Below, piece after piece: positions 1 to 10,195 of a stretch of 64,000 nucleotides of DNA. Made by a program: the position numbers and the translations under genes. The stretch covers positions 146,216,526 through 146,280,525 of the forward strand of contig NC_083560.1 in NCBI RefSeq assembly GCF_019925205.1, read 5' to 3'. A model generated the notes under the pieces. That model was not told the origin of the DNA. It searched no databases and saw only the letters and a program-made list of their open reading frames with translations. The stretch's first letter is position 1. Every line of letters starts with the position of its first letter. The DNA is from Metopolophium dirhodum. Lineage: Eukaryota; Arthropoda; Insecta; Hemiptera; Aphididae.

Positions 1-169
1 ATGAGGATTACGGGATTTTATTAATTATAATACTATTTTATTATCATTCTATTTATTTTACACTCGTAATCATATTACTATTATTAGTAGTTTCCTGAAC
101 AATAGAACGGGTATATTGAATACTATTAAGTTAAACTTTTATTATAAAACTATATTTAACTAATAAGCT

Positions 170-187
170 GAAACGATTTTCAGACTT
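170..187 (+). promoter_or_regulatory. Putative splice acceptor for env mRNA
   Basis: A pyrimidine-containing stretch ending in TTTTCAG lies six bases before the env ATG at 188. Errantivirus env is expressed from a spliced subgenomic mRNA, so an acceptor is expected here. The donor would be off-window. Confidence 0.5.
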
Positions 188-2020
188 ATGCTTCTGATAA
201 TACCATTCACGTCGGGGACTTTTCGATACACCGACGAACAACTAACACGACACTCTGGCCTATACTACGAGAACCGGGGACCTTTGAAACTTATTACGTC
301 TCAATGGGATCTTACTGCATACATTAATCTTACTAAATATAACGAAGAATTCGAATACATAAACGAAGTAATAGATAAAACGAACGAATTGTGTGTTGCA
401 TACATGCACGACCCAGTTACCAATAACTTTAATTGTAACAACTTACTTAAAACAGCCACCGCTATAGTTGACAATTTACACAATAAAAAGACACAAGTCT
501 TAGATTCTATTGGTCACATAATTACTAAACGTAATGCTTTAACTAAACTCGTTACAAAAGCAGCTAAATTAATATACGGAATATGCAATTTAGAATGCAT
601 ACAAAAATTTAATTTTAATATAGCAAAAAGCCAAAGCACTTCGCAATCTAAACTAATAAAAGAACAAATTAAAGTAGTACAACTACAGAATAATATAGTG
701 TCACACAACATTATATCTTCGGTACCTTTAACATTAATGGTGAACGAAACGACAAACAGTACACGGGAACAACAAATAAAAAACTATTTGACAAAACATT
801 TTATACACGTTAATTTATTAATTACAAAACAGATAGAAGAAACAAACACACTATTAGAGGTAATACAACAAGCTAAAATGGGAATTATTCATCCAAGTTT
901 AATATCTCCAAAAGAGTTATTAGAACACGTTAAAGACGTTAAAGTATCATTACCTGGGGGCACCGATTTACCAACTGATTTAGACATACAAAATATTTAC
1001 GAATTGATAAAGCTCTCAGACATTACTATATACTATGCAAATGACAACTTAGTGTTTATAATTTCTTTACCTTTAATTTATCAAAATGATTTTAGTTTGT
1101 ATAATTTAATACCTGTGCCAGTGTGCACCGGAAACGATTGTTTTTATATAAAACCTAGTAATAAGTATCTAGCTATAAGTAAAACGAAAGAACACTATGC
1201 TCTTTATGACGAATTGTATTACACACATTGTAAACACGCTAGAGACTTCCTTTTGTGTCCTGAGGGTAATCCTTTACATCCACGTGCTAGTAGACCAGCA
1301 TGCGAAGTACAATTACTCCAAGATCCTATAAAAGTTCCAACAAACTGCGAAATCATGCACGTACAAATGGGTACATCCATCTTTCACAAAAAACGATTCA
1401 AAAACGAGTGGATCTACGTCACTAACTACGATTTAGTATTCATCACCTGCGACGAAGATAAAGAATCCACCAGCCATACACTAAAAGGTGTAGGTATCTT
1501 AAGTTTAAACGAAACTTGTAAAGCGTACGCCGCTAGAGACGTACTCATACCAGGAAAAGTCGATTACAAATCTGAATATATGGATTTCAACCCGAAATCA
1601 GTTTTAGAACACATAAAGGATATGCCGTTCACCGACAACAACAACTTAATGGAAGATTACCATGTTAAAACAAATAACATGGAGGACCTACATAAAGTGT
1701 CAGGGTCAAACAAACAATTAGAAAAACAACGGAAAGTCGACAACAAAATTGACGAGCTAAAGGACACGCAAGAACGCAACGATTATATATTATATGTAAT
1801 AACAAGTAGTATTTTTATGACGGTAATCATATTAATAATAAATATGGTTAAAGAAAAAACAGTAACAAATCACACGGAAGTAGCACAGTCACAGGAAGAA
1901 ACAGAAGAACTGGACGCAAACCCAATGATGTCATCAAGAGGAATCGACATGGTCGAGTTTCCACTCACACCAAGAAACATCCCTACCGGCTACCCAACAC
2001 TTCGGACATTCTTGAATTAG
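188..2020 (+). CDS. env: Errantivirus envelope protein (baculovirus F-like family)
   Basis: A 610-residue uninterrupted frame of the insect retroelement Env family that is related to baculovirus F proteins. Env is a membrane glycoprotein made from a spliced mRNA. Visible features: a conserved N-terminal block with LITSQWDLTAYINLT around residues 36-50; many Asn-X-Ser/Thr sites; a region near residues 110-135 matching the cleavage and fusion-peptide zone, but with KRN instead of a clean furin site; paired cysteines in the ectodomain; a transmembrane stretch near residues 530-557 and a cytoplasmic tail of about 50 residues. Full length for the family, with a weak N-terminal signal. The env of element B (41529-43199) is a relative. 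Whether it is functional cannot be told from sequence. Confidence 0.88.
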   Translation: MLLIIPFTSGTFRYTDEQLTRHSGLYYENRGPLKLITSQWDLTAYINLTKYNEEFEYINEVIDKTNELCVAYMHDPVTNNFNCNNLLKTATAIVDNLHNKKTQVLDSIGHIITKRNALTKLVTKAAKLIYGICNLECIQKFNFNIAKSQSTSQSKLIKEQIKVVQLQNNIVSHNIISSVPLTLMVNETTNSTREQQIKNYLTKHFIHVNLLITKQIEETNTLLEVIQQAKMGIIHPSLISPKELLEHVKDVKVSLPGGTDLPTDLDIQNIYELIKLSDITIYYANDNLVFIISLPLIYQNDFSLYNLIPVPVCTGNDCFYIKPSNKYLAISKTKEHYALYDELYYTHCKHARDFLLCPEGNPLHPRASRPACEVQLLQDPIKVPTNCEIMHVQMGTSIFHKKRFKNEWIYVTNYDLVFITCDEDKESTSHTLKGVGILSLNETCKAYAARDVLIPGKVDYKSEYMDFNPKSVLEHIKDMPFTDNNNLMEDYHVKTNNMEDLHKVSGSNKQLEKQRKVDNKIDELKDTQERNDYILYVITSSIFMTVIILIINMVKEKTVTNHTEVAQSQEETEELDANPMMSSRGIDMVEFPLTPRNIPTGYPTLRTFLN

Positions 2021-2055
2021 CGGAAGTCAGGGACTTCCATCTTCGAGGGGAGGAA

Positions 2056-2661
2056 TGTAGTAAACCGACAGTATTACTAATATTCTAAGTACATTCTCAC
2101 GATAGGACAACAACAACAAGAAGGTTAACTACATCAACGATTCCAAGAACCACGTACAATGTACGTACCTAGAGTTTGACCGCGCACTTAAAAAGCATTT
2201 TTACACAATAGTGCTAAAACAACCTATGAAAATAATCCGTGAGTGCCAGTGCAATTCAAACGGATTATGAATATCTGCAAAACTTAATTAACTTTGTACC
2301 AATAAGTGTCAAGCATTCACTCGGGTTGTTTGTGCAATAACAACGTCCATCTCCGGTTCCTTTCAAATATCCACCTCCTGGACTCTACCGTGTACATTTG
2401 TATCCGTATAGTTTTTATATAAATATAAGATAGAATCTATAGTAAAATTAGATTTAGTACAGAGTCTGCACTACGCACACGCTGAGTCTCGGGCAGGTGC
2501 TTTTCGCTCTGTCCTCAAATTTATATACGAAATTAATTACTTTTTGAATAAATTACTTATAACTAACTTGTGTAACTTGTCGCTCTACAACCTTCTCTCC
2601 TACATTCACCATCAACGTCGACGAACTCAAAAATATAAGCGAGCAGTGAGGGATCACTACA
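2056..2661 (+). repeat. 3' LTR of errantivirus A (606 bp)
   Basis: The LTR begins TGTAGT immediately after a purine-rich tract (GAGGGGAGGAA) and ends ACTACA, so the two ends form a 6-bp inverted repeat as LTRs usually do. The next base resumes the interrupted Polinton polymerase frame. The 5' LTR is outside the window, so identity between LTRs cannot be used for dating. The LTR of element B has the same TGTAGT/ACTACA ends and nearly the same length (603 bp) but mostly different sequence. Confidence 0.8.
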
Positions 2662-5252
2662 GTACCATACCTTTTCTTCATTACATTATAATGGAAGTCA
2701 TACATAAATGTTTTCGAAACGTCTAAAATTGCAAATCCTACATAAATTGCCTTGTCGAATTTATTTGTTTCCTTATGCTGATGAATGGCCATGAGATTCT
2801 TAGAATATATAGTTCTGTCTTTAAAACTAGTTTTCGCCATTAATTTCCTTGCTTTTTGTTCTGAAGAAACCAGTTTTATAGAAGTTCTTGCTCGAACATT
2901 CTCCATACATTTACCAAAAACGCTATTCATTAGCAACTTCCAGAAATCCTTCTCAAACTCGTTTTTAGCTTGTACTCTCATAGATGTACATAATTTTATG
3001 TATGATGCCATCCATTTACTTTGAGAAAAACGGATAGCTCGATGAATTTTTACTACTTTAAGACCGTGAGAAATTGCTTGTTTTAAATTTTTGTAATGTA
3101 CAATATAGTTTTTTTTCGGTGATAAAGTAGTTAACAATTTTTCAACTTTCGAATTCGGTGGACATTCGTTAAACGGTAAAAATGGGAAATCATTATGATA
3201 TTTATTTAGATGTTTAGGATACTCAATATCAACTTCTAATATATATCCGACTTCTGAATCATCAGCAATTTTAGTTACATCTATGTTGAGATCGTCAACC
3301 CATTCAAAATCTTTAAAAGGTAATTCTGTTAACATAGACTTCCCATACAAATTCACACAATCGAGATATGTAATCCATGTGATCGGTTCATTTGCATTAT
3401 AGTCCAATCCTTCGATATTTGGTATGATTGCCTTAACATATCTTTTGGTTGATTGGCATATCCCGCCTCTAATTGATTTTTCGAAGAAAAGCAACATGTT
3501 ATACTCCTTTAACCTTGATAATTTGACCTTGGTATACTTCAGCATACAGTCAAAAGCGAACCCAGGAGCAGTCATATAATGAGCAGGATCTAGTTCGAGC
3601 GTAGATAAACATAAGTCTCTAAAATTTTCGAACACATCGGCTAGTATGCTAACATCAGTTTTTAAATAAAGATCGCTATATTCACCTAAAGTCTTTATAT
3701 CAAATGTATGCCATACATTTTTAGCATGTATATAATCTTCATCACTAATTTTCTCGTCTGTTAAAGAGTTATAAAATTCTAGCTTTGATGGCAGAAATGT
3801 ATCATCTAATTTACTCCAATTATCGACATATTCATAAGGGAAGACTCATTTCGTGTAACTAAATCTAGTGCTTCCGCAGAAAATATTTTAAGAGTTTCTC
3901 TAAATCTCGACTTATCTTCAGATAAATTTTCCGCAAGTTTACTTAATGACTCGCTCATAAAACGGAATGTATCAACAAATTGTATACTAAATTTAGGTGC
4001 GATTTCCTTGCTGAAGGATATATATTTTTCTGATGAATTAGGAATAACGTGAATATTTTGATCATCGCAACCGAGCTCTCGAATTATGAAATGGCTATCG
4101 TACGATAAATTATGAAAGAACTTTACAACTCTGAATAAATTCATCAGGTTTTTTAGGAGTTAAAATACATTCGAAGTCTGCATAAATAACAATTGGTATC
4201 CTTTGAGTTTTTTTATAACTTTTAAAATAAATAAAATCATCATCTCCCTCTTCAAACATTATAGGTTTCCCTAATTGGTTCTTTCTACAATTATGTTGAT
4301 GTTCAATCAATCCTTTCATACCCCAAAGTTTGCTTTTACACGGTTTGTTTCCAAAAGTAGTAAAACATCTTTTACAGATAATTAGCTTAGTACAATTTTT
4401 AGTTTTCTGACTTCTAACGAATCTTGAAAAATTTTTTATATAACAGTAATGTGATGTTTCATCACTATTGAACAAAAAAAGATCGAAATGTTTTTTTCTT
4501 TCAGTATTACAAATATACAAAGGAAAAATATGTTTTTTATCATTTAAACTATAAATATTAATTGATAAATCGTTTGTACGTTCAAATTTTTTCATCTGAC
4601 TGATTGGTGTTGGAAAATCAATACATTTAAAATCTAAACCACTTTTTGTTTCTAACATTTTAAAATATTTCTTATTCAAATAAGTTTTATTCGATCGATT
4701 ATCAAACTTAGATAGTATTGAATATTTAAAACATTTAGCATCGTTATTTTTTACATTTATAATTGCTCTTTTATCTTTTATATATTCAGGTAGATCTAGA
4801 TACGTTCCTCCTCTGAGATGATTCACTGTATTAATTCTCAATTGTAATACATCTATAGTTTTAAGGGACCACCCAGATCCTTTCGCTAAAAACTGGTCTT
4901 GTTCAGATAATAATTTATTGAACATTCCATTTAGTAATTTATTGAAATCGGATGAATTACATGCAATTGTATTAGAAGTTTTGAAAGCTATGTCCCGAAC
5001 TTCTTGAGTGAGTGTTCTTTCGTATACGCTATCCACATGTAAATTAAATTTTATAGATGATTGTAAACATGATTCTTTTAACTTTAAAATTAATTTATCT
5101 CTAACATAGTTAAAAAAAAGCGTGTAGTCTATAAAATTTAAAGTATTCTTAATCAAAAATGTTTTTGAACATTTCTTAAATCTCTCGATTTCAAATAAAC
5201 CTTCATCTGAAGATGACATCCGCTCGTGTTTTGTAACCGTTTTTCTTTTCAT
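2662..5252 (-). pseudogene. polB: Polinton/Maverick protein-primed DNA polymerase B, broken
   Basis: Three minus-strand pieces in different frames make up a family B, protein-primed polymerase (DNA_pol_B_2). The first (5252-4110) has a long N-terminal region with Cys pairs and the ExoI motif in YADFECIL. The second (about 4144-3806) has an ExoII-like stretch, HNLSYDSHF. The third (about 3840-2662) has LDPAHYMTAPG, the motif A region DCVNLYGKSM and the motif B region KLLMNSVFGKCMENVR. A one-base deletion near 3842 shifts the frame. Roughly 100 residues that normally separate ExoI from ExoII are missing near 4140. Errantivirus A is inserted at 2661/2662, just before the expected catalytic motif C (DTDS), which would lie off-window. 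A TTTTTTCAG sequence precedes the ATG at 5252. Not functional. Confidence 0.88.
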
Positions 5253-5450
5253 TATGAAACTGAAAAAATAGATTAAATAAAAAAAAACACAGATATAAGC
5301 AATCATAATATTGTAAAATGTATTATAACATCAACTTCTTTTTTTTTAAATCTTATGCAAGCAATTCAGAATATTGTTTTCAAAATATAATAAAAGTATT
5401 AATTCTAAATTATTACAAAGAAAAAAAGAATTGGTTAATATAATAAGAAA

Positions 5451-5720
5451 TTACTCAGATTCTAATTCTCTTAACCGATTGTTTTGTTCTGTTAACCGAC
5501 ACTGAAGATCTGCTTTACATTCACTTGAATAGTTTTCGAATCTATTATGTTCATTTATCAATTTATTTTTAAAAAATGAATTTTTCTTCATACTATCATT
5601 AATTTTTACAAATACTTTTCGAAATGTTTTCCGTTTCTCGATATAATAGCGTTTATTGTCACGCAACTGCTGTTCTGCTGCTAGAATTCTGCTTTTAATT
5701 ACGTTTATTTCTGGGTTCAT
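5451..5720 (-). CDS. Small coiled-coil protein, unknown (Polinton-associated?)
   Basis: About 90 residues, highly charged, rich in Lys, Glu, Arg, Asn, with long helical heptad-like stretches and no Cys motif. I do not recognise it. The ATG at 5720 is preferred over the longer reading because a splice-acceptor-like TTTTCAG lies just upstream of it. It lies upstream of polB on the same strand and is the first of three similar-sized ORFs separated by AT-rich gaps. Being next to polB suggests a Polinton accessory gene, but no homology supports this. It could also be a chance AT-rich frame. Confidence 0.4.
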   Translation of the reverse strand: MNPEINVIKSRILAAEQQLRDNKRYYIEKRKTFRKVFVKINDSMKKNSFFKNKLINEHNRFENYSSECKADLQCRLTEQNNRLRELESE

Positions 5721-5935
5721 GATTCTGAAAATTACATAGAATTTCAAAAACTAACTAATTGATACGTTTTTTAAATCTAAACCACTTTTCCTAACATTTT
5801 TATTAAATTAGTTTTATTTGAAAACATTTATCATACCAGCAGATCTTATATACGCAATAATAATTATATGATAAAATAATAAATAATAACAAAAAAAAAA
5901 AATAATATTTTAATTATTTATTGAAAAACAGAATA

Positions 5936-6223
5936 TTATTCGACATTATCTAATTTACTATATAAATCATTTAGACATTTTTGAATATTTTTCTCGCATA
6001 AATAATTTATATATGTTAAATGTTTAAATTCGTTTATTAAATTCTGTTTTTCTTCAATTAGCCTTTTTCTGGTTTCTTTCAGCACCGCTTTTTGAATTTT
6101 TATTTTAATATTTTTAATATTGGAATAGAACATTTTTTCGTCAACATCTTGAGCATGATCATTTTCTTTTTGCTGTTCCAATATTTGAATGATTTGCTCG
6201 TGAATTAACGATTTGGCTTTCAT
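5936..6223 (-). CDS. Small coiled-coil protein, unknown (second of three)
   Basis: About 95 residues from the ATG at 6223, dominated by Lys, Glu, Gln, Ile and Leu, and predicted to be almost entirely helical. A TTTTTCCAG acceptor-like sequence lies about 25 bases upstream of the ATG. No recognised domain. It has similar size, strand and composition to the ORFs at 5451-5720 and 6497-6790, but I see no clear residue-by-residue alignment among them. A shared role in the same Polinton is an inference only. Confidence 0.35.
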   Translation of the reverse strand: MKAKSLIHEQIIQILEQQKENDHAQDVDEKMFYSNIKNIKIKIQKAVLKETRKRLIEEKQNLINEFKHLTYINYLCEKNIQKCLNDLYSKLDNVE

Positions 6224-6496
6224 GTTTTTTCTTTTTTTAAAAAAAAATCTGGAAAAATTATATAGAATTTGTAAACTATCTGCCAGATAAAAAAAAATAA
6301 TGCATATTAATGACAATAATATATTTCCAACATATTTCTATTTTTTTATGTTTTTTAACTTTTATATTAAAAATTTGTATGTATTAATCATAATTTATTA
6401 ATACTTAAGAACTACAGTTTTCCTTAGGGATATAATTTTCGGTTAAACTTATAATATTATTACTAATTATTCATAAAAAATTTAAAAAAAAAAAAT

Positions 6497-6790
6497 TTAA
6501 CCTGATCTAAATCTTTCGCGCTTAGATTCTGCTGTTGTAATAAAATCTAACCTTTTACCGAAACAGTGTTCTCGCTTACGAAAATTTGTAACATATAAAT
6601 CACTATATTTTTTACATATATCCATTTTTTCTTCTCTTAATAAAACTAATTTTGCGTTTAAATCTTTTATATAAGAAAAATTTGGGTTAGAGTTTGTTCT
6701 ACTTAAATAAATAATGAATTTCAGGTTTTTAATTTTATTTTTGAGATCTTTATATTCATATCTTTCTTTAATCCTATTTTCATCAATCAT
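6497..6790 (-). CDS. Small charged helical protein, unknown (third of three)
   Basis: 97 residues beginning MIDENRIKER and ending in a basic, serine-containing tail. It is rich in Lys, Arg, Glu and Leu and probably helical. Unlike its two neighbours, no obvious splice acceptor precedes the ATG. No family recognised. It is the most upstream of the minus-strand ORFs leading to polB. Confidence 0.35.
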   Translation of the reverse strand: MIDENRIKERYEYKDLKNKIKNLKFIIYLSRTNSNPNFSYIKDLNAKLVLLREEKMDICKKYSDLYVTNFRKREHCFGKRLDFITTAESKRERFRSG

Positions 6791-8045
6791 CTTCGTTAAG
6801 GTTACAATTTGTTCTCCATAATATTGAATTTGTTAATTACAAAAATCATATGAATGCCAAAAATTCATTATCTGTAATTTTTGACTAAATACATTAGTAT
6901 AAAATATAAAATATTATATAAATCTAATTATTAAAGCGATTATTTATAAAACAACGAATGTACGTATATACGTATATATAATAATAACTAATTATATTAT
7001 TCAAAGCTAAATAAAAAAACTTTAAAAATTAGACAATATAGCATTTATATCATAAAAAATAAAATTTTAGTTGCTAGTGAAGCTACGTCACACGATAATA
7101 GAAAAAAACGTGATAGTTTATATGTTAGTTAATAGTAGATAGGGCGATAGTAACAATCGTAGAGTTCGTACGGTAACATTACGTTGTCACGAAAGCAACT
7201 ACGTGTTTACTATCAACGTGCGACAGCAGCTTTCGAATAATCTTAACGTAAAAGCAATAAAAAAAAACATTATAGAAAAAATAATTTAAATTTATATATG
7301 TATATAATATACGTTTTAGGATATATTTTATACAGTCATTAAACATTATTGAATATTTTAATATAATAAAAAAAAATTTTTATATTAAAACATTTTACGT
7401 AAGATAATATTACACGTGTAATACAACAATCACGTTATCTATAACAAATATTTATAATCGGCTATAGTATTTTAACATTGATAAAAACAAGGTATCGTGC
7501 AACAACTACTAGATAACGGTATCTATAGTAATTATCATGAAAGAGATTGACTATTAAAGATTTTTGAGGTTAGGTAATAATTATCAATATTATTGATGAA
7601 TGATAAGCCCGATGTTCTATCTTATCTATGTAAATCTATGATAGTATGGTACATCAGTTATCTTCTATACTGTAGACGTGGTGTAATTCATTTTAGTATT
7701 ATTACTCTATGGTGTAATTATAACGTATTATTGTTACTTGATCATAACTTAACAAAAAAAAGAAAACAGCTTATATTATAGTAGTGACTAAAAGTGAGAG
7801 TTGAGAAACCGTCTTTCAACTCCTTCTATTTTAATGTTTTTATTTAAATAATCTATGAAAAAAAATCTTTAAGTCTAAACACTCAATACCCATAGTAATA
7901 TTATAAAACTGTATTATCATTACAACAATAAATTGTTATTATTCTATTTTATTTTAAAAAAAAAAGAAGTATGATGTTAAATTTAATAAATAACAATAAA
8001 AAAAAAATAGTACTTACATAGCTTGTAGAAATTGAGGTACTTTTT
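6791..8045. other. AT-rich region without recognised genes
   Basis: Mostly AT-rich DNA with homopolymer runs. Only short chance frames are seen. The right border of the Polinton may lie here, but I could not find its matching terminal inverted repeat in the window. Confidence 0.5.
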
Positions 8046-8460
8046 CTAAGTATGATGGCTGGTCTATTTGTTAGAGTTGTTTTGACAATCTTTTGCCTGG
8101 GTCGAATCCAGCGCTCGCCGACGCGGATCAGCGATACCCAACGTTCTACCTCGCATGAGAGTAGCCGGCGGGGGAACGTCAGCCTGGCGCCAGGGTGCCC
8201 TGAACTTAACCCGTCGGAGGGATGCGACCGCGTCACAAAGGCGTGAAGGAGCCGCCCTCGAGAAACATGGCTAAAGGTGTAATAACCCCCGATTGGTCTT
8301 ATACTCCCCGTCACACAGTGGTTTTCAATGGCTGTTGAAGATGTTTGGTAAACTGCTGGCTGGCTGTTGTTTTGGCGAAGAAGACTGTTCTGCTGCTGGC
8401 TGCTCTTGGAACTGCTGTTGCTTGAACTGATGACGATAAGCTAAGAAATTCTGGGTTTTA
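8046..8460. other. GC-rich island in AT-rich DNA, possible SINE or TE fragment
   Basis: Base composition changes abruptly to about half GC. One stretch, GGGTCGAATCCAGC near 8099-8112, resembles a tRNA T-arm with a base missing. The right half contains repeated CTGCTGGCTG-like motifs. No convincing protein is encoded. A tRNA-derived SINE or another TE tail is possible, but I could not identify both pol III boxes. Confidence 0.3.
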
Positions 8461-8555
8461 TACCCGAAAATAACCCTCTCTTCTCTCATTAGAATTTTTT
8501 TGTGATGGATTTAAACATTTCAACTTATTTTACATCCTGTTTTAATATTATAATG

Positions 8556-9010
8556 GCATTGACATTAAGTAAATGTGAAAACATTTGACTGAGCAGGTTA
8601 TATTAGCAGCAATTTAGATTCATATAATATAATTGGTTTTTGAGAATGAATGTATACATTTTAAGCATTGACATTTAGTAAATGTGAAAACATTTGGCTG
8701 GACAGGTTATGTTAGCAACAATTAAAATTCATATAATGTAATTGGTTTTTGAGAATGAATGTATACATTCTAATTTATTTTAAATCCTGTTTGTAATAAT
8801 TTAAATTCATGTAATGTAATTTGCTGTTGTATATGAACATGTTTCAGCACCCATCTAAGGTAAGGTTATTGTAGAAATTTATTCAAGGAGGGTATTGACC
8901 ATGGTAAAAGGTGAATGTCATAAACATTTGGCTGGGATAGGTTATGTTAGCGTCAATTTAAAGTCATGTAATGTGATTTTGCTGTTGTACCTGTATGTTC
9001 ATGTTTTAGC
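8556..9010. repeat. Diverged tandem repeats, period about 109 bp
   Basis: Two adjacent copies start at 8556 and 8665, each beginning GCATTGACATT and running through a TAAATGTGAAAACATTTG palindrome to GAATGAATGTATACATT. A third, degraded copy lies around 8915-9010. Each copy contains the inverted pair AAATGT/ACATTT. The array ends about 70 bp before the TATA box of the spliced gene at 9175, so it may be its upstream regulatory region; this is inference. Confidence 0.65.
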
Positions 9011-9078
9011 AGGTTTCTATAATGTAAGGCTATGACCATTTGTATACTTAATTATTGAAGTAGTGGTAAAAATCTGTG

Positions 9079-9086
9079 TATAAAAG
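9079..9086 (+). promoter_or_regulatory. TATA box for the spliced gene at 9175
   Basis: TATAAAAG lies about 30 bases before an initiator-like CACCAGTC (about 9109-9116) and 95 bases before the ATG. Position and match are those of a standard insect core promoter. Confidence 0.6.
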
Positions 9087-9174
9087 ACAGAGGGAATTCT
9101 CTAATATTCACCAGTCTTCAATATTTCATCCCAGGACAAGAAGCTCAGTTCAACAGAAATACTACCAAAATAAA

Positions 9175-10088
9175 ATGTCGTACCGTACAATTGCTTCAAC
9201 TGATTCAGAGGTTAGTAACTACTTAGTAAATATCTTATAACCATAGCAAATTGGAGGCCGGTCGTAACACCACTCAACGCTATGGTTATAATTCTTAAAA
9301 TAATATTAAATGACTGATTATAACATAGTATATTGGAAGTGCGTCGTAACATTACTCAACGCTTTGGGTATAATTCTTGGGACATAGAAAAAATATATAA
9401 TGGAAAAAAAAACAGTAAAAAATAATATACTATGTTTTATGTTTCACAGAATGAACATTTTAGCGAATCAATTGATATAAGACCGTCTTTTTCAAAAACA
9501 AAACCTGGATCAAAACGTTCTGCAGAAAAAACAAGTGTTAAAAAACCTATGAAAAAGTAGCAGAATAAAATGGTAATAAAAATAATATTTTTTCCTAATG
9601 ATAGCATAAATAATTTTTTTTTTTTTTATAGAATGCATCATACAGAGATAATATCAGCGAACGCTTGAGATCAGAAGATTTTGATGTTGAAGTATTTGAT
9701 TCGCTAACATTCAGACAAGGAGATGGCGTTGTGACAATAAAGACGCCTTTTGAAGAAAAAGGAAAGGATCTTTGGGTGCTAAGTCATTATAAGGTTACTA
9801 ACATCGAGGATGTACCAGTAAAGGACAGGTAAATACATTGGTTTAAATTTAAAAACTATTGCTTTTTTTTTTTTTTTTTACTGATTTTATTTACTTCTTT
9901 TGTTTTTAAATAAAATAATTTGTTGTAATAGATGGAAGTTCAGTGAAGCTACTGTTAGATTGTACACGACCGACGAATCAAAAGATCAAACACTTCATAC
10001 TGGTCTTAATGAGACAATGCAAATTATATTTGATAAATTACTAACCGATCCAAAGCGTCAAACTATTAAAAGCAAGACGGTTGTTTGA
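9175..10088 (+). CDS. Four-exon gene of unknown function, virus-like setting, one in-frame stop
   Basis: Exons read 9175-9210, 9450-9572, 9632-9828 and 9932-10088, each bordered by GT-AG and keeping one frame across all junctions. The first exons encode a Ser/Thr-, Lys- and Pro-rich basic tail. The last two encode a compact domain of about 115 residues (DNISERLRSEDFDVEVFD onward, ending KSKTVV). I do not recognise the domain. A TAG at 9558-9560 interrupts exon 2, yet the ATG formed across the exon 2/3 junction is in frame with the whole domain, so a shorter product could still be made. The gene has a TATA box upstream and AATAAA at 10117. It converges with the minus ORF at 10196. The intact splice frame suggests recent function; the stop may be a mutation or may mark an internal start. 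Confidence 0.6.
9239..9374. repeat. Twin hairpin-ended units within intron 1
   Basis: Two copies of a unit of about 55-60 bp. The first runs from ATAACCATAGC to GCTATGGTTAT, a terminal inverted repeat; the second is a diverged copy (about 9320-9374) sharing GTCGTAACA...ACTCAACGCT. Both sit in the first intron of the gene at 9175. They may be tiny foldback elements or structured intronic sequence. Confidence 0.6.
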
Positions 10089-10116
10089 TTATTATACGGA
10101 AAAATGAGTTTCATTT

Positions 10117-10122
10117 AATAAA
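10117..10122 (+). terminator. Polyadenylation signal of the gene at 9175
   Basis: AATAAA lies 29 bases after the TGA stop at 10086-10088, at the usual place for a poly(A) signal. Confidence 0.55.
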
Positions 10123-10195
10123 ACAAAATATTATTATACATGTATGTTTTTATTTGTTCAATACTCAAAGGTCTTGGAAAACATAAACCTATAAA

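Larger units (their letters stand above)
1..2661 (+). mobile_element. Errantivirus A (gypsy, env-bearing), 3' part, cut by window edge
   Basis: The visible part reads: end of the internal region, complete env frame, purine tract (about 2042-2055), 3' LTR. LTR gag and pol lie outside the window to the left. The LTR is followed by GTAC (2662-2665), a plausible 4-bp target duplication whose partner is off-window. The element sits inside a Polinton polymerase B gene, which resumes on the minus strand at 2662. That nesting makes A younger than the Polinton. Gypsy-type errantiviruses normally make 4-bp duplications, which fits. Confidence 0.85.

Noticed and set aside
8095..8115. tRNA-like T-arm in the GC-rich island
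   Set aside because: No cloverleaf could be drawn; the loop has a missing base and no acceptor stem. Not called as tRNA.
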